Assembly: GCF_000827125.1 (NCBI RefSeq)
Contig: NZ_CP010311.1
Span: 2,046,001 to 2,110,000, forward strand
Source of the DNA: Geoalkalibacter subterraneus
Lineage (GTDB): Bacteria > Desulfobacterota > Desulfuromonadia > Desulfuromonadales > Geoalkalibacteraceae
DNA: 64,000 nt
Reading direction: 5' to 3'
The stretch's first letter is position 1. Each line of letters begins with the position of its first letter. The position numbers and the translations under genes are program-made. The notes under the pieces are model-generated. The model was not told the origin of the DNA. It saw only the letters and a list, made by a program, of their open reading frames with translations, and did no database searches. Positions 54,228 through 63,939 of this stretch are shown piece by piece.

Positions 54228-57200
54228 TCAGGACGGTAGCTTGCGGATTCGCACCGGGATCACCTGACGCGAGTTGGATCCGACGGCGAAGTCGGAGAGA
54301 GCAATCCGCCCGGGCCGATCAGGGTCTGCAAAGCCCAGGAGGTTGATGCTTGCGCCGCTCTTACGGAAGCGCAACCCCTCCAGGGTTTCGTTGCCGATCT
54401 GCACGGTTATCGCCCCCTCGCCGCTGCGGCCAAATCCGTGCTCCACGCCAATGGCTTCCGGATGCATCCCTTCACGCACCCGCAACAGCCCCTCGATGCG
54501 GCCGCCGGGAGAGGTCAACTCGACGACATCGCCGTGGGCAAGACCGAGGCTTTCGGCCGTACGAGCGGCGATGTCGATGGTACTGGTGTAGCGCAAATCC
54601 CGCAACCGAGATGAGGCTGTATTGGGAGATGAGACCACGTTCGACTTGAAACTGAAGGCGGTCAATGGGTATTCGGAACGGGGAAAACGCTTCACCAGAA
54701 GATCGCCCTTGACCAGACGCGCTCCGTAGAAGGTCGGCACGCCACTGTATTTTTCCGCTGTCAATGAACTGCGGCTGGTGCCGACAGTCTCGCTGTAAAT
54801 ACTGATCATCCCCGGATATTTTTTAGCCAGATGTGACTCTTTGTAGGCACCTTCCTTCCCTTCGAAGCGCCCACCGCGTGCCATGACGTAAGCGACTTTG
54901 CGCCAGTTCTCCGGGCTGACCCTGCGCAGGCGCGGAACATAGTCCTGCAGACCGGCCAGGCGGATTTCCTCGTCGTCGGCATTGGGCACCGACTTAGCGT
55001 CCAGGGCCACATTCTCGAAGACGCGCAGGTAGAAATCTTCCGGCCGTTCCAGCGGGTGAAGACTGCCGTTGGAAGCCTTGATGGCCTGGGGGCCGAAACC
55101 GGGAAGACCGAGTTTTTTCCCGATTTCGATAACAAAACTGTCCATGCACACCGGCTCTCCATTAGCGAAAGTTGCCTGACGCGGGGTCACCACCGGGTAA
55201 CGCACCGCGTTGGTCTTGGTCAGCCAGGCCCCCCAGGGGTTGAGCTCGCCCCATGTTTCGTAAAGCACGCTGTCAGGCACGATGTAGTCGGCCAGACGGC
55301 TTGTTTCATTAATGAACGGGTCGATAGCGATCATCAATGGGATGGAGGCCTTGGGATCTTTAAGCGCTTCGGCCAGGGTGTTCTCGCCGCCAGATTCACC
55401 GTAGATAAAGTTGGCATTCCAGCTGATAAGGGCCTTGAGGGGATAAGGGTAGTGGTTGATGGAACCGGTAATCAGACCCGTCTCGATGGCGTTGGTAAAG
55501 GGATACCACTGATCCTTGGCAGGATAGGGTTTGCCCGCTGCCTGGTTGCGCTTGAACTCGCTGGTCTTTTCATAGGCAATGCGGGTGCGGTCGATGCGGA
55601 TGCCGGGCTGCTTGGGCTTGCCGGGATAGTCGGTCAAATCGTAGGCTGCCCCTTTCATGTCCGTGAACTTGCCGCCGCCGGCGCTCATTCCGCCCTTGTA
55701 GTTGAGGCTGCCGACCAGGGCGGACAGGGACAGGATGGCCCAGGTGGTGTAAAAACCTGTCGTGTGCATGGTGTTGCCATGACAATCGACCGCGACCTTG
55801 CGTCCGTGACTGGTGAACTCGTGCGCCAGATCGGCAATTTCCTCAGCGGGGATGCCCGACTCTTGGGCGTACTCCTCCAAGGTGAAGCGGAAGGCAGACT
55901 CTTTCAACAGCGTGAAGGAAGATTTCACCGCCAGGCGTTCACCGCCGTAGACGATCGTCTCATCCACCTCAAGACGGGCCGCATCGACCTGATCCGCAGA
56001 TTTGAGCTGTCCGTCAGTGCTGTCAATCACCAGAAAATCCTCTTTTCCGGCATCACCGGATGCCTTGAGCACACGCCCTTCCAATTGATGTCCCGGGGTG
56101 ACGACAACCAGATGGCTCGAATTGGTAAAGCTCGGCTCCCCGACCCGTTCCATCGAAGCCTTGCTCGGCACGCTGAGGTAGGCGGCGTTGTGGCGGCCGT
56201 TCTCGATGATCCAGCGGATCATCCCCATGGCCAGGGCAAGGTCGCCGCCGGGGCGGATCGGCATCCAGCGAGAGCGGTCACCAGCGGCGATACTGTCGCT
56301 GTTGGTGAGCATGGGAGTCACCGTAACGTAACGCAGGTTGCCTTCACTGCGGGCCCTGGCCAACAGCTTTCCCTGGCGCTTGAAAGGATTGCCGGCCTGC
56401 CCGGGGGAGGTTCCGAAATTGATGAGGAACTCGCAGTGCTCGAAGTCTGGTTTGAGATGAGGGTACTTTTTGAAATCGCTTAGAAACGCCGCGTTGCCTG
56501 CCCGCATGGAGAGCCCGCAGATAGAAGAATGCCCCGAATAGTTCTTGCTGCCAAATGCCTGCAGAAAGCGGAACACCATGAAATCCTTGCGACCTTCGTC
56601 TGCGGTTCCCAGGATACCCAGTTGGTTGGCGCGGGTCCCGTATTCCGGGTTGTCCGGATCGATAAGTGTCTTAAGGTCACGAATCGCCGCCAGGCCGTCC
56701 ACGTGCCCCTCGCCGAAAAGGTTTCCGCCGTTGACAACTTCCTCAATCAGCTGCTCCGGTGAGATAGGGATCCACTTGTCCTCGCCGCGTTTGCCTGCCC
56801 GCTTAAGCGGGGTAAGCACCCGGAACCTGTCGTGGATCTTATCGAAAACCACGTTGCCGCGGGCACAAGCCGTTGAACGGTTTTCCAGACCGCTTTCGTC
56901 ATGGTTCGAGGTCCAGCGCAGACTTTCGCGGAGGGGTGTTTCGTAGGGAAGCCAGGGGTCGCTTGACAGGGGGTGATAGGGGTTGCCGGCTGCCCGCACC
57001 ACCGTACCGCTTTTGTTCTCCACCTTGACCCGCACGCCGCAGTGGGTCGTGCAGCCGATGCACACGGTGCTGGCCACGGTGAAATCCGCATTGGGCACCA
57101 CCTGGCCGGAATCATTGATGCGGGCCTCGGGGGCGGGAGCATTGCCATAGATGGCATCAGGCGCCGGATTTCCGCGCCGGCGCAGACGCGCGGCGGCAGT

Positions 57201-57284
57201 CAGGGTATCGCTATAACCAACGGCGGCTCCGGCCGCCGTGGCCAGGCCGGTAATTTTGAGAAATTTCCGTCGACTCTGTTTCAT
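54228..57284 (-). CDS. ttrA: Molybdopterin oxidoreductase catalytic subunit, tetrathionate reductase type
   Basis: A 1018-residue periplasmic enzyme with a Tat signal (QSRRKFLKITGLATAAGAAV). Cysteines 75, 78, 82 and 140 (CIGCTTHCGVRV, STACARGN) bind a 4Fe-4S cluster, and Cys256 in SGHSSICGLSM is the probable Mo ligand. Later motifs are ASIPLMIAIDPFINETSRLA, DYIVPDSVLYETWGELNPWG and the C-terminal VGSNSRQVIPVRIRKL. Length and the gene order FeS-NrfD-Mo match ttrBCA of Salmonella; selenate, arsenate or polysulfide reductases of the same family cannot be excluded. It overlaps ttrC by ATGA. Confidence 0.82.
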   Translation of the reverse strand: MKQSRRKFLKITGLATAAGAAVGYSDTLTAAARLRRRGNPAPDAIYGNAPAPEARINDSGQVVPNADFTVASTVCIGCTTHCGVRVKVENKSGTVVRAAGNPYHPLSSDPWLPYETPLRESLRWTSNHDESGLENRSTACARGNVVFDKIHDRFRVLTPLKRAGKRGEDKWIPISPEQLIEEVVNGGNLFGEGHVDGLAAIRDLKTLIDPDNPEYGTRANQLGILGTADEGRKDFMVFRFLQAFGSKNYSGHSSICGLSMRAGNAAFLSDFKKYPHLKPDFEHCEFLINFGTSPGQAGNPFKRQGKLLARARSEGNLRYVTVTPMLTNSDSIAAGDRSRWMPIRPGGDLALAMGMIRWIIENGRHNAAYLSVPSKASMERVGEPSFTNSSHLVVVTPGHQLEGRVLKASGDAGKEDFLVIDSTDGQLKSADQVDAARLEVDETIVYGGERLAVKSSFTLLKESAFRFTLEEYAQESGIPAEEIADLAHEFTSHGRKVAVDCHGNTMHTTGFYTTWAILSLSALVGSLNYKGGMSAGGGKFTDMKGAAYDLTDYPGKPKQPGIRIDRTRIAYEKTSEFKRNQAAGKPYPAKDQWYPFTNAIETGLITGSINHYPYPLKALISWNANFIYGESGGENTLAEALKDPKASIPLMIAIDPFINETSRLADYIVPDSVLYETWGELNPWGAWLTKTNAVRYPVVTPRQATFANGEPVCMDSFVIEIGKKLGLPGFGPQAIKASNGSLHPLERPEDFYLRVFENVALDAKSVPNADDEEIRLAGLQDYVPRLRRVSPENWRKVAYVMARGGRFEGKEGAYKESHLAKKYPGMISIYSETVGTSRSSLTAEKYSGVPTFYGARLVKGDLLVKRFPRSEYPLTAFSFKSNVVSSPNTASSRLRDLRYTSTIDIAARTAESLGLAHGDVVELTSPGGRIEGLLRVREGMHPEAIGVEHGFGRSGEGAITVQIGNETLEGLRFRKSGASINLLGFADPDRPGRIALSDFAVGSNSRQVIPVRIRKLPS

Positions 57285-58462
57285 GACTCCAACTCCTTTC
57301 CATAATGGCGGTCCATCTCTTCATCCCAGGGAAAAACCAACAGGACAGCGCACAGCAGGGCCACGAAAAGAAGCCAGTTGGCCATCACCGCGCCGATGCT
57401 GCCCGCGCCGAAGAGATGAGGATGGTAGCTAAGCAGACCCGCCGTCGTCTTGCCGATCGTCTGCCCGCCGATAACCGTGTTCCAGCGGAACAACCAGACG
57501 CCCACCGCCGCCACAAAGCCGATGGCGAACTGCCAGGGCAACCGCCGACCGAGGCGGGAAAAGGCGATGATCATGGGGATCAGCAGACAAAGAACATACT
57601 CGACCCAGAGGATCTCGTGAAAGTGGTACCCGAAAAAGTCCATCAGCCGGTAGCGTTCATTACTGTTGAAAGCGACGGCAAAGGTCAGCCAGAAGAACCG
57701 TACAACCAGATCGATGATAATCGACCAGCCGAGCAGACGGGCCAGGGCTGTCATCACCTCCTTGTCGATGCGCCCCGTCGTGGTAAAGAAGCGTTGCGCC
57801 ACCGGCAGAATCACCAGCAGAAGCCCGGTGCCCGAAACCATGGCTGAAGCGAGGAAAAGAATCGGCATCAGCGGCGTATGCCACAGCGGACTGGAGTGAA
57901 CAACGCCGAGAATATAGCCGGTGTAGCCATGCACGCAGAGAGCCAGGGGAATGCCGACAGCACCGAGAATAAAGCCGAGCCGCTCATCTTTATGCAACGC
58001 CTCTTCCGATAGGTCGGTGCGGCCCAGGGTCAGCCCTTTGTAGAAAGCGCGCGTGACCCCTCTGTTCGCCTCTTGCAGGCGCCGCACCAGAAAAGGCCGG
58101 TAGAGCACCAGGGCTTCAGCCAGAATAAGAACGGGATAGGTCGCCAGCAGCAGCACCCCCCATTTCATGGGAGAAGTGCCGAAATTTTCCCATCCGTAAA
58201 GAAAGAAGTTGATCATCCGCCCGGGCTGGCGAAGATCATCGATAAGGTTAAGAGGAGCCGCGACCAGCAGCACAAAGGCGACCAGCAGAGAAAAACCGGC
58301 GATGGGTTTGAACTTCTTCATGCCGAAGACATGGGCGAAGCTCGACACAATGAAGGCGGCGGCGCTGCTGCCGGTGAACCAGAAGTAGTTGGGAATATCG
58401 AGCCCCCAGGGTCTGGCCGGGGTGATCGATGTAAGGGTATGAACGGTCTGCATCATATCCAT
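57281..58462 (-). CDS. ttrC: NrfD/PsrC-type membrane subunit (TtrC-like)
   Basis: The quinol-oxidising anchor, 393 residues with about nine hydrophobic helices. It contains RPWGLDIPNYFWFTGSSAAA, then MKWGVLLLATYPVLILAEAL and ALCVHGYTGYILGVVHSSPL, all typical of NrfD family proteins. AAGGAGG precedes the ATG at 58462 (MDMMQTVHT), which is preferred to the start 10 codons earlier. It should pass quinol electrons to the Fe-S subunit. Confidence 0.85.
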   Translation of the reverse strand: MDMMQTVHTLTSITPARPWGLDIPNYFWFTGSSAAAFIVSSFAHVFGMKKFKPIAGFSLLVAFVLLVAAPLNLIDDLRQPGRMINFFLYGWENFGTSPMKWGVLLLATYPVLILAEALVLYRPFLVRRLQEANRGVTRAFYKGLTLGRTDLSEEALHKDERLGFILGAVGIPLALCVHGYTGYILGVVHSSPLWHTPLMPILFLASAMVSGTGLLLVILPVAQRFFTTTGRIDKEVMTALARLLGWSIIIDLVVRFFWLTFAVAFNSNERYRLMDFFGYHFHEILWVEYVLCLLIPMIIAFSRLGRRLPWQFAIGFVAAVGVWLFRWNTVIGGQTIGKTTAGLLSYHPHLFGAGSIGAVMANWLLFVALLCAVLLVFPWDEEMDRHYGKELES

Positions 58463-58473
58463 GGTAATCCTCC

Positions 58474-59265
58474 TTAAGCCTTGGTCGTCCACTCGGCGGC
58501 GGGCAGACCGTCGCGCTTACGGGCCAGATCATCAAGTATGGGTGGTCCGGACGGTTGCGCCTGCAACTCGCCGGCCAGACCCAGGTAATAGGTCTGGGGA
58601 CGGGTGCCTGAAGCTGGATTGAGCACTGTGCTCGGGGCGCCGGAGACCAGACGTGACACCTCGCTCTTGGGGTCGTTGAGATCACCGAAGATCCGGGCGC
58701 CGCCGACACAGGATTCGACGCAGGCGGGGAGCAGCCCCTCGTCAATGCGGTGGGCGCAATAAGTGCATTTGTCGGCCACCTGGGTCAGGGGATTGAAATA
58801 GCGCTTGTCGTAAGGGCAGGCATTGAGGCAGTAACCACACCCCCAGCAGATCTCGCTGTCGACCACGACGACTCCATCCTCACGGGCAAAGGTGGCGCCG
58901 GTCGGGCAGACCGAAACGCAGGAGGGCTTTTCGCAATGATTGCACAGCTGCGGCAGAAAAGCCTTGCGTACCCGCGGATAGCGCCCGAGTTCGTATTCCG
59001 GCACCCAGGTGCGAAAGACCCGGTCAGGGATCGTGTTTTCCGCCTTGCAGGCAGCGGTGCAGGCCTGACAGCCGATGCACTTTGAGAGGTCCATGACCAT
59101 CCCCCAGCGCTTGTCTTCCTGTCCCACGTATCGGGGGTCTTTGGCGTCGCGCCCCGGGTTGCGGCTTGAAAATGCCTTTGCCGGGCTGGCGGAAGCCATC
59201 GTCGCGGCGGCGGCAGCCACCACTGCCCCCAGGCGCTTCAAAAAATTTCTTCTAACATTGGACAC
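58474..59265 (-). CDS. ttrB: Four-cluster ferredoxin subunit (TtrB-like)
   Basis: A Tat-exported electron-transfer subunit (VRRNFLKRLGAVVAAAAATM) of 263 residues with four cysteine groups: CIGCQACTAACK, CNHCEKPSCVSVCP, CWGCGYCLNACP and CTYCAHRIDEGLLPACVESC. The start is a GTG at 59265: AAGGAGG lies 5 bases upstream, whereas the upstream ATG would put nine extra residues before the Tat motif. It is the first gene of the ttrBCA-type operon. Confidence 0.88.
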   Translation of the reverse strand: MSNVRRNFLKRLGAVVAAAAATMASASPAKAFSSRNPGRDAKDPRYVGQEDKRWGMVMDLSKCIGCQACTAACKAENTIPDRVFRTWVPEYELGRYPRVRKAFLPQLCNHCEKPSCVSVCPTGATFAREDGVVVVDSEICWGCGYCLNACPYDKRYFNPLTQVADKCTYCAHRIDEGLLPACVESCVGGARIFGDLNDPKSEVSRLVSGAPSTVLNPASGTRPQTYYLGLAGELQAQPSGPPILDDLARKRDGLPAAEWTTKA

Positions 59266-59469
59266 AGGAGCCTCCTTTCCTTGTTGAATCACTCAGCATT
59301 TAATGCAACTCATTCGTCATGTTTCGTTTTTTATCCGGCCTCCAGGAATCACCGGATAATTCCCTTGGCTCTTGTCCTCTTTCAGGAGATGTGCCAGCCA
59401 GAGGTGAATTTTCAACAAGTTGTTTTTTATAGGTTTTACATGGAACAACATCACCAGCTAGATTTAAAT

Positions 59470-59518
59470 ATTGCATTTTGCATTGCATTTGATGCAGCAT
59501 GACATTGCATTTTGCAAT
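59470..59518. promoter_or_regulatory. Array of palindromic sites between ttrB and the histidine kinase gene
   Basis: ATTGCATTTTGCAAT (59504-59518) is a perfect inverted repeat. Related sites are at 59470-59484 (ATTGCATTTTGCATT) and 59482-59496 (ATTGCATTTGATGCA). Two to three sites about 205-255 bp upstream of ttrB fit an enhancer for the sigma-54 response regulator. A TGGCAC at 59396-59391 (minus strand) could be the -24 box, but the -12 box is poor. Confidence 0.5.
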
Positions 59519-59558
59519 ACACACAGGCTCATCTGACAGCCCCCTGCGAGGCTTCTCC

Positions 59559-61487
59559 ATGAAAAGACTGACCATCAGCCGCAAGACACTGCTGGCCATG
59601 ATCGGCCTGGCGATCCCCTCCCTGCTGATTTTTACGGTGCTCACCCTCACCGCCACCGCCAACATCCTGCGCGCCAACAGCACCCGACAGATCGAGGAAC
59701 TCGCCGAACACTCCGTCCAAAGCCTGCAGCAACTGGTCAGGCGTTCCAAAACCACTCTCATGACCATCGCCGCCACCCAGAATGTGAGAGACTACCTGAG
59801 CTGGCGCAGCGGCGGCGAGGTCACGGCCTGGCCCCAGGTTCTCAGTCGGTTGGAAGAAAGTTTCCTCGATTTCCAGCAGCTTGACCCCAGCATCCAGGCC
59901 ATCCGCCTCCTTGATGAGGAGGGAAACGTCCTGGTCAAGGTGCGGGAGGGCGTCGTCATCCCAAGACGGGAAACGCCCCCTTCCGAGCAAAGCCTCCCCC
60001 TGGTGGAGTCGCTCAAGAACCGGGATTTCTTTCAAGGGACCATGGTGCTGCAACAGGGAGAGATTTGGACGTCCAACATGGAACGCGGGAAGGTCGAAGG
60101 CGAGGAATACTGGTGCCCGGCAATGGTGCGCTTCTCCACCCCCCTGTTTCTGGAAGATGGCCGCCGCGCGGGGGCGCTCATCATCAATGTCTGGGGAGAG
60201 ACGGCCGGCAGGCTCATCAACCAGCTGATATCGCCTGAAGAAGGCGCCGCGTTTCTGGTCGAACGCAACCTCAATCAGCCATCACGCAACGGCATCTACC
60301 TTTTCCACCAGGACAGGACCTGCGAATTCGGCAACCAGACAGGAAGCGAGATCACTGCCTTTCAGCAATTTCCTGATGAATTAACCTCCGCCTGGATGTC
60401 TCAGCCCCAGGGGGTGAGCTTCCACCCTGACACGGGGGACATCCTCGCCCACCGCTTCTATTCCCCCTATAACGACTCCCGCCATGGCTGGGTGCTGGTT
60501 ATCAACGCCAGCCGCGACTTCTTCCTCGCCCCGCTGGCGAACCTGAAGCAGCACATCTTGGTCTCCACCTTTGCAGTCCTTCTTTTCACTGTCCTGGCCG
60601 CAGGATTTTTCGCCCGCACTCTGACCCGTCCTCTCCAGGCAGTCATCGACGGTACTCACCGCCTGAGCAAAGACTTAGGTTACCGCATCCGCATTGGCAG
60701 CCGTGACGAGGTCGGTTTTCTCGCCGATGAAATCAATCGCATGGCCGATACCCTGCAGAGCAATCTGGAAGAACAGGCCCGCGTCGAACAGCAGATCTGC
60801 CACACCGAGAAACTCGCCTCGGTCGGGGAGATGGCTGCAGGCCTGGCCCATGAACTCAACACCCCGCTCGGCAACATCCAGGCACTGGCCAGCCTGGCGG
60901 GGAAAGAGCTCGACGGCGGCAAGCTTGACACGGCCGCCCTGCGCCAGGATCTGGCGGACATCACCGATCAAACGGGCAAGTGCAGCCGCATCCTCAGTGG
61001 TCTGCTCAGCTTCGCCCGCAAGCAGCATCCCAACCTGGCCCTGCAGGACATCAACACTTTGATTGAAGAGGCTCTGAGGCTGGTCCGCATCCGCCAGGAA
61101 AAGGAGGATATCCGCATCGACTTTTCTCCCGATCCCGCCCTGCCCTATGTGCGGGTGGACGGCCACCAGATCCAGCAGGTTTTTGTCAATCTTCTGCTCA
61201 ACGCCTTCGACGCAATGCCTGACGGCGGCACGGTGCATATCACCTGCACCGACGAAGAACAGCGGATCGCGGTGCGTATCCGCGATGAGGGGGATGGCAT
61301 CCCCGCCGAGAACCTGCGCAAGATCTTCGACCCCTTCTTCACCACCAAGGAAGCGGGTAAAGGCACGGGGCTTGGTTTGTCTGTGAGCTACGGTATCGTG
61401 CAGAGCCAGGGAGGTACGATCGAGGTGGAATCGCCGCCGGGGCAAGGAGCAACGTTCACCCTGCGGCTGCCTAAAGGAGTCTACTGA
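59559..61487 (+). CDS. Membrane sensor histidine kinase
   Basis: The 642-residue kinase has a membrane helix ([20 protein letters not shown]), an extracytoplasmic sensor domain of about 280 residues of Cache type, a second helix ([20 protein letters not shown]) and a HAMP domain. The phosphorylated histidine is in [16 protein letters not shown], the N box in [15 protein letters not shown], and the ATP lid in [14 protein letters not shown]. The ATG at 59559 gives a proper cytoplasmic N-terminus. With the next gene it makes a two-component system, probably sensing the electron acceptor of the adjacent reductase. Confidence 0.9.
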   Translation: MKRLTISRKTLLAMIGLAIPSLLIFTVLTLTATANILRANSTRQIEELAEHSVQSLQQLVRRSKTTLMTIAATQNVRDYLSWRSGGEVTAWPQVLSRLEESFLDFQQLDPSIQAIRLLDEEGNVLVKVREGVVIPRRETPPSEQSLPLVESLKNRDFFQGTMVLQQGEIWTSNMERGKVEGEEYWCPAMVRFSTPLFLEDGRRAGALIINVWGETAGRLINQLISPEEGAAFLVERNLNQPSRNGIYLFHQDRTCEFGNQTGSEITAFQQFPDELTSAWMSQPQGVSFHPDTGDILAHRFYSPYNDSRHGWVLVINASRDFFLAPLANLKQHILVSTFAVLLFTVLAAGFFARTLTRPLQAVIDGTHRLSKDLGYRIRIGSRDEVGFLADEINRMADTLQSNLEEQARVEQQICHTEKLASVGEMAAGLAHELNTPLGNIQALASLAGKELDGGKLDTAALRQDLADITDQTGKCSRILSGLLSFARKQHPNLALQDINTLIEEALRLVRIRQEKEDIRIDFSPDPALPYVRVDGHQIQQVFVNLLLNAFDAMPDGGTVHITCTDEEQRIAVRIRDEGDGIPAENLRKIFDPFFTTKEAGKGTGLGLSVSYGIVQSQGGTIEVESPPGQGATFTLRLPKGVY

Positions 61488-61489
61488 CG

Positions 61490-62833
61490 ATGAGTGGAAA
61501 AATCCGCATTCTGGTCGTCGATGACGACCCGCTGACCTGCCGCATCCTTGAACGCATGCTCAAGAAGGACTACCAGGTCAGCAGCTATACCAGCAGCGAA
61601 GAGGGGCTGCAGCATCTCCGCAGCCAAGGGACAGATCTGCTGTTCACCGACCTCAAAATGCCCAGGATCAACGGCTTCGAACTTATGGCCAAGGCTCACG
61701 AAATCGACCCGGCCATCATAGTCTTCATCATCACCGGTTTCTCCTCCCTGGACAACGCCGTGGCTGCTGTCAAAAAAGGAGCCTACGACTACATCGCAAA
61801 GCCTTTCGAACCCGACGATGTCCAGCTGCGCATCGCCCGCGCCCTCAAGGAGCGGACCCTGGAAACCCAGGTCGACCGCCTGCAGCAGGAACGGCAGCGC
61901 GGCCGGGAGCAGGAGACCCCCCTGACCTGCAACGCAAGGATGGAAGAGCTGTTGGAGCTGGCGCGCCGGGTGGCGATGACGGACAGCAACGTCCTCATTC
62001 AGGGAGAAACCGGGGTCGGCAAGGAAGTGCTGGCCCGCTTCATTCACCGGCAAAGCCCCCGTTCCGCCGGCGCCTTCGTACCCGTTAACTGCGGCGCCCT
62101 CGCAGAAGGGGTGTTGGAAAGTGAACTCTTCGGCCACGAAAAAGGGGCTTTCACCGGGGCCACCTCAAAACGCAGCGGCTACTTTGAGCTGGCCGATAAA
62201 GGCACCCTGCTCCTTGACGAGATCGGCACCACCAATGCCAACTTTCAGGTCAAGCTGCTGCGTGTTCTGCAGGAGCGCCTCGTTCATCCCGTCGGCAGCA
62301 GCCGTCCCGTTCCCGTTGACGTGCGGCTCATCGCCGCCGCCAACATCGACCTGGCAGAAGCCGCCCGCAGCGATCTTTTCCGCAGCGACCTCTACTACCG
62401 TCTCAGCGTTGTGACCCTGCACATCCCCCCTCTACGGGAACGGTGCGAGGACATCCCCCTGCTGGCCCGGCATTTCCTCGAAAAATACCGGCATATCAAT
62501 CCCAGGGTGCAGGACATCACCCCCGAAGGGTTGTCCCGCCTGCAGGGCTACAGCTTCCCGGGCAACGTGCGCGAACTGGAAAACATCATCGAGCGCGCCA
62601 TGATCCTGGCCACAGGTAACGCCCTTTGCACCGACACCCTGCTCCTCGGCGGCATGACGCCCGCACCGGCCCAAACCTCAGGCGGCAAGCCCCTCGCCAT
62701 GGAAGAGGCGGAGAAGAACCACATCCTCCAGGTGCTCGCCCAATGCGGCGGCCGAAAAGGAGAAGCCGCCGATCTGCTCGGCATCAACAAGAGCACCCTG
62801 TGGCGCAAGATGAAACGCTTCGGAATCGAGTAA
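61490..62833 (+). CDS. Sigma-54-dependent response regulator (NtrC family)
   Basis: The 447-residue activator has a receiver (phospho-acceptor Asp54 in LLFTDLKMPRINGFELM), an AAA+ domain (GETGVGKEVLARFIHRQ, ESELFGHEKGAFTGATSKRS, with the GAFTGA loop that contacts sigma-54) and a Fis-type helix-turn-helix (GRKGEAADLLGINKSTLWRK). It starts 2 bp after the kinase gene. It is the probable activator of the ttrBCA-type operon; the stop codon TAA is part of a dispersed palindrome. Confidence 0.92.
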   Translation: MSGKIRILVVDDDPLTCRILERMLKKDYQVSSYTSSEEGLQHLRSQGTDLLFTDLKMPRINGFELMAKAHEIDPAIIVFIITGFSSLDNAVAAVKKGAYDYIAKPFEPDDVQLRIARALKERTLETQVDRLQQERQRGREQETPLTCNARMEELLELARRVAMTDSNVLIQGETGVGKEVLARFIHRQSPRSAGAFVPVNCGALAEGVLESELFGHEKGAFTGATSKRSGYFELADKGTLLLDEIGTTNANFQVKLLRVLQERLVHPVGSSRPVPVDVRLIAAANIDLAEAARSDLFRSDLYYRLSVVTLHIPPLRERCEDIPLLARHFLEKYRHINPRVQDITPEGLSRLQGYSFPGNVRELENIIERAMILATGNALCTDTLLLGGMTPAPAQTSGGKPLAMEEAEKNHILQVLAQCGGRKGEAADLLGINKSTLWRKMKRFGIE

Positions 62834-62865
62834 CTATCCCCCGGCTTTGCAGGGGGATAGTTACT
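62829..62865. repeat. Dispersed 37-bp palindrome, copy 2
   Basis: It matches the copy at 9917-9953 except at one stem base and in the complementary loop (TTT). It begins at the regulator's stop codon and marks the point where the integrative-element remnant begins. Confidence 0.7.
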
Positions 62866-63345
62866 CCAAGCTTGGTTCCCAGGATAAATCCAGTCCTTTC
62901 TCGGAACTTCGACGGGTTTCTCCTGGGACTCGGGACGAAGCGCAGGTGGCTGGTAGTTCTTCGGGGAAAACGACTGCAGGACATCCTGCAGGCGTTCCTT
63001 GCCGAACTCCCGAATGGCCAGTTCCTGCATGGCGTTGAATCTCTGCCGTAGCTTGTTCCAGGCATCGTCGGGGAGCTTCCCGGCCTTGTGCGCGGCTTGG
63101 GTGGTGGCCATGCGGGAACGTAGCCAGGCAAAGTATTCAGGCGACAGACGGCGACACAGCGTGCCGTCGATCTCCATGTCTTCAGGCCAGTCGCGTGCGT
63201 CTTCGATCTCGTGGACGTTGAGCCCAGTGGAGACATAGATTGCGGGCTGCGGTGGTATTTGGGGAATGTCTCTCACGCTGGACTGGAATTTCTCTGGTGG
63301 GAGCCGCCGAAACAGTGAGTCAAAAAAATATTTCAGCCCATAGGG
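62866..63345 (-). pseudogene. Integrative-element protein of unknown function, truncated at its 3' end
   Basis: The frame reads LKYFFDSLFRRLPPEKFQSS, VRDIPQIPPQPAIYVSTGLN, WPEDMEIDGTLCRRLSPEYF and AWLRSRMATTQAAHKAGKLP, a pattern I recall from hypothetical proteins of conjugative elements. At codon WIYPGNQAW the palindrome (62829-62865) begins exactly, so the true C-terminus is lost; the frame runs on by chance. The start is uncertain, as the frame stays open through a repeat-rich region to 63552. Confidence 0.5.
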
Positions 63346-63364
63346 GGTGAGACCTCTGGATTTA

Positions 63365-63467
63365 CCACCGCAACCACCGCAAAGGCCATGAAAGCCTTGC
63401 CTGGCAATGGTTTGGCGTGCGGTGGTTATCCACCGCAAGGGACAGCGGTGTTCACCGCACCACCGCA
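63365..63467. repeat. Iteron-like cluster of CCACCGCA repeats
   Basis: Four direct copies (63365, 63374, 63430, 63460) and one inverted copy (63418-63425) of CCACCGCA occur within about 100 bp. They may be binding sites for a replication or control protein of the integrative element. Confidence 0.5.
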
Positions 63468-63474
63468 AAAGAAA

Positions 63475-63494
63475 AGGACGCCCGAGAGCGTCCT
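63475..63494 (-). terminator. Rho-independent terminator of the CHC2-fragment gene
   Basis: On the minus strand AGGACGC-TCTCGG-GCGTCCT is followed by TTTTCTTTT. It lies 28 bp after the stop at 63522. Confidence 0.8.
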
Positions 63495-63521
63495 GGATGA
63501 TTGGGTCAGTATGGCGTGGAA

Positions 63522-63939
63522 TCAGAGATTGGCGGTCTTGACGATCCGGCACTCGAAGTTCTTGGTGTGGGCGTTGCGCTGCCGGTCGATGTCAAACCCG
63601 GCGTCCCGGATGACGTCCAGGTCGTTGCTGATGCGCCGACCGAGCTGGGCGGGCTTCTTGTATTCGAACTCGAGGTTGAATTCCCGGCCGACCCTGCGCA
63701 GCGCCGCGAGCAGCCGTCCCGCCGACACCGCAGCCGAAGCAGTACCAGCCCTGTTTGTCGAGCATCACGTGCAGCGACAGGCGCGACTGGCTCTGATGGT
63801 TGGGGCAGTCGCACATCAAGCGCTGGCCGGTCTCCTGGGTGATCCGTCCCGGCAGGAGTTCCCGGGCCACGTCACCGATGTCCATCTCGGTGACGAGCCG
63901 GTAATACTCCCTGACGTTATCCGTTCCGCCCATACTCAT
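63522..63939 (-). pseudogene. CHC2 zinc-finger (primase-like) fragment joined to an unrelated tail
   Basis: The first 70 codons have YYRLVTEMDIGDVARELLPG, CDCPNHQSQSRLSLHVML and GWYCFGCGVGG, a CHC2-type zinc finger as in DNA primases of mobile elements. At about 63720 the coding sense passes to another frame reading LLAALRRVGREFNLEFEYKK, then NDLDVIRDAGFDIDRQRNAH and TKNFECRIVKTANL, the tail of another element protein. The primase body is missing, so a deletion fused the two with a frameshift. The ATG overlaps the stop of the upstream gene by ATGA. Confidence 0.65.

Noticed and set aside
54205-54230. tRNA-like GGTTCAAGGATCT sequence
   Set aside because: No acceptor, D or anticodon stems can be formed around it.
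59381-59396. Confident sigma-54 promoter for ttrB
   Set aside because: The -24 box TGGCAC is perfect but the -12 box reads CTGAA instead of TTGCA, without the essential GC, so it is kept only as a weak candidate.
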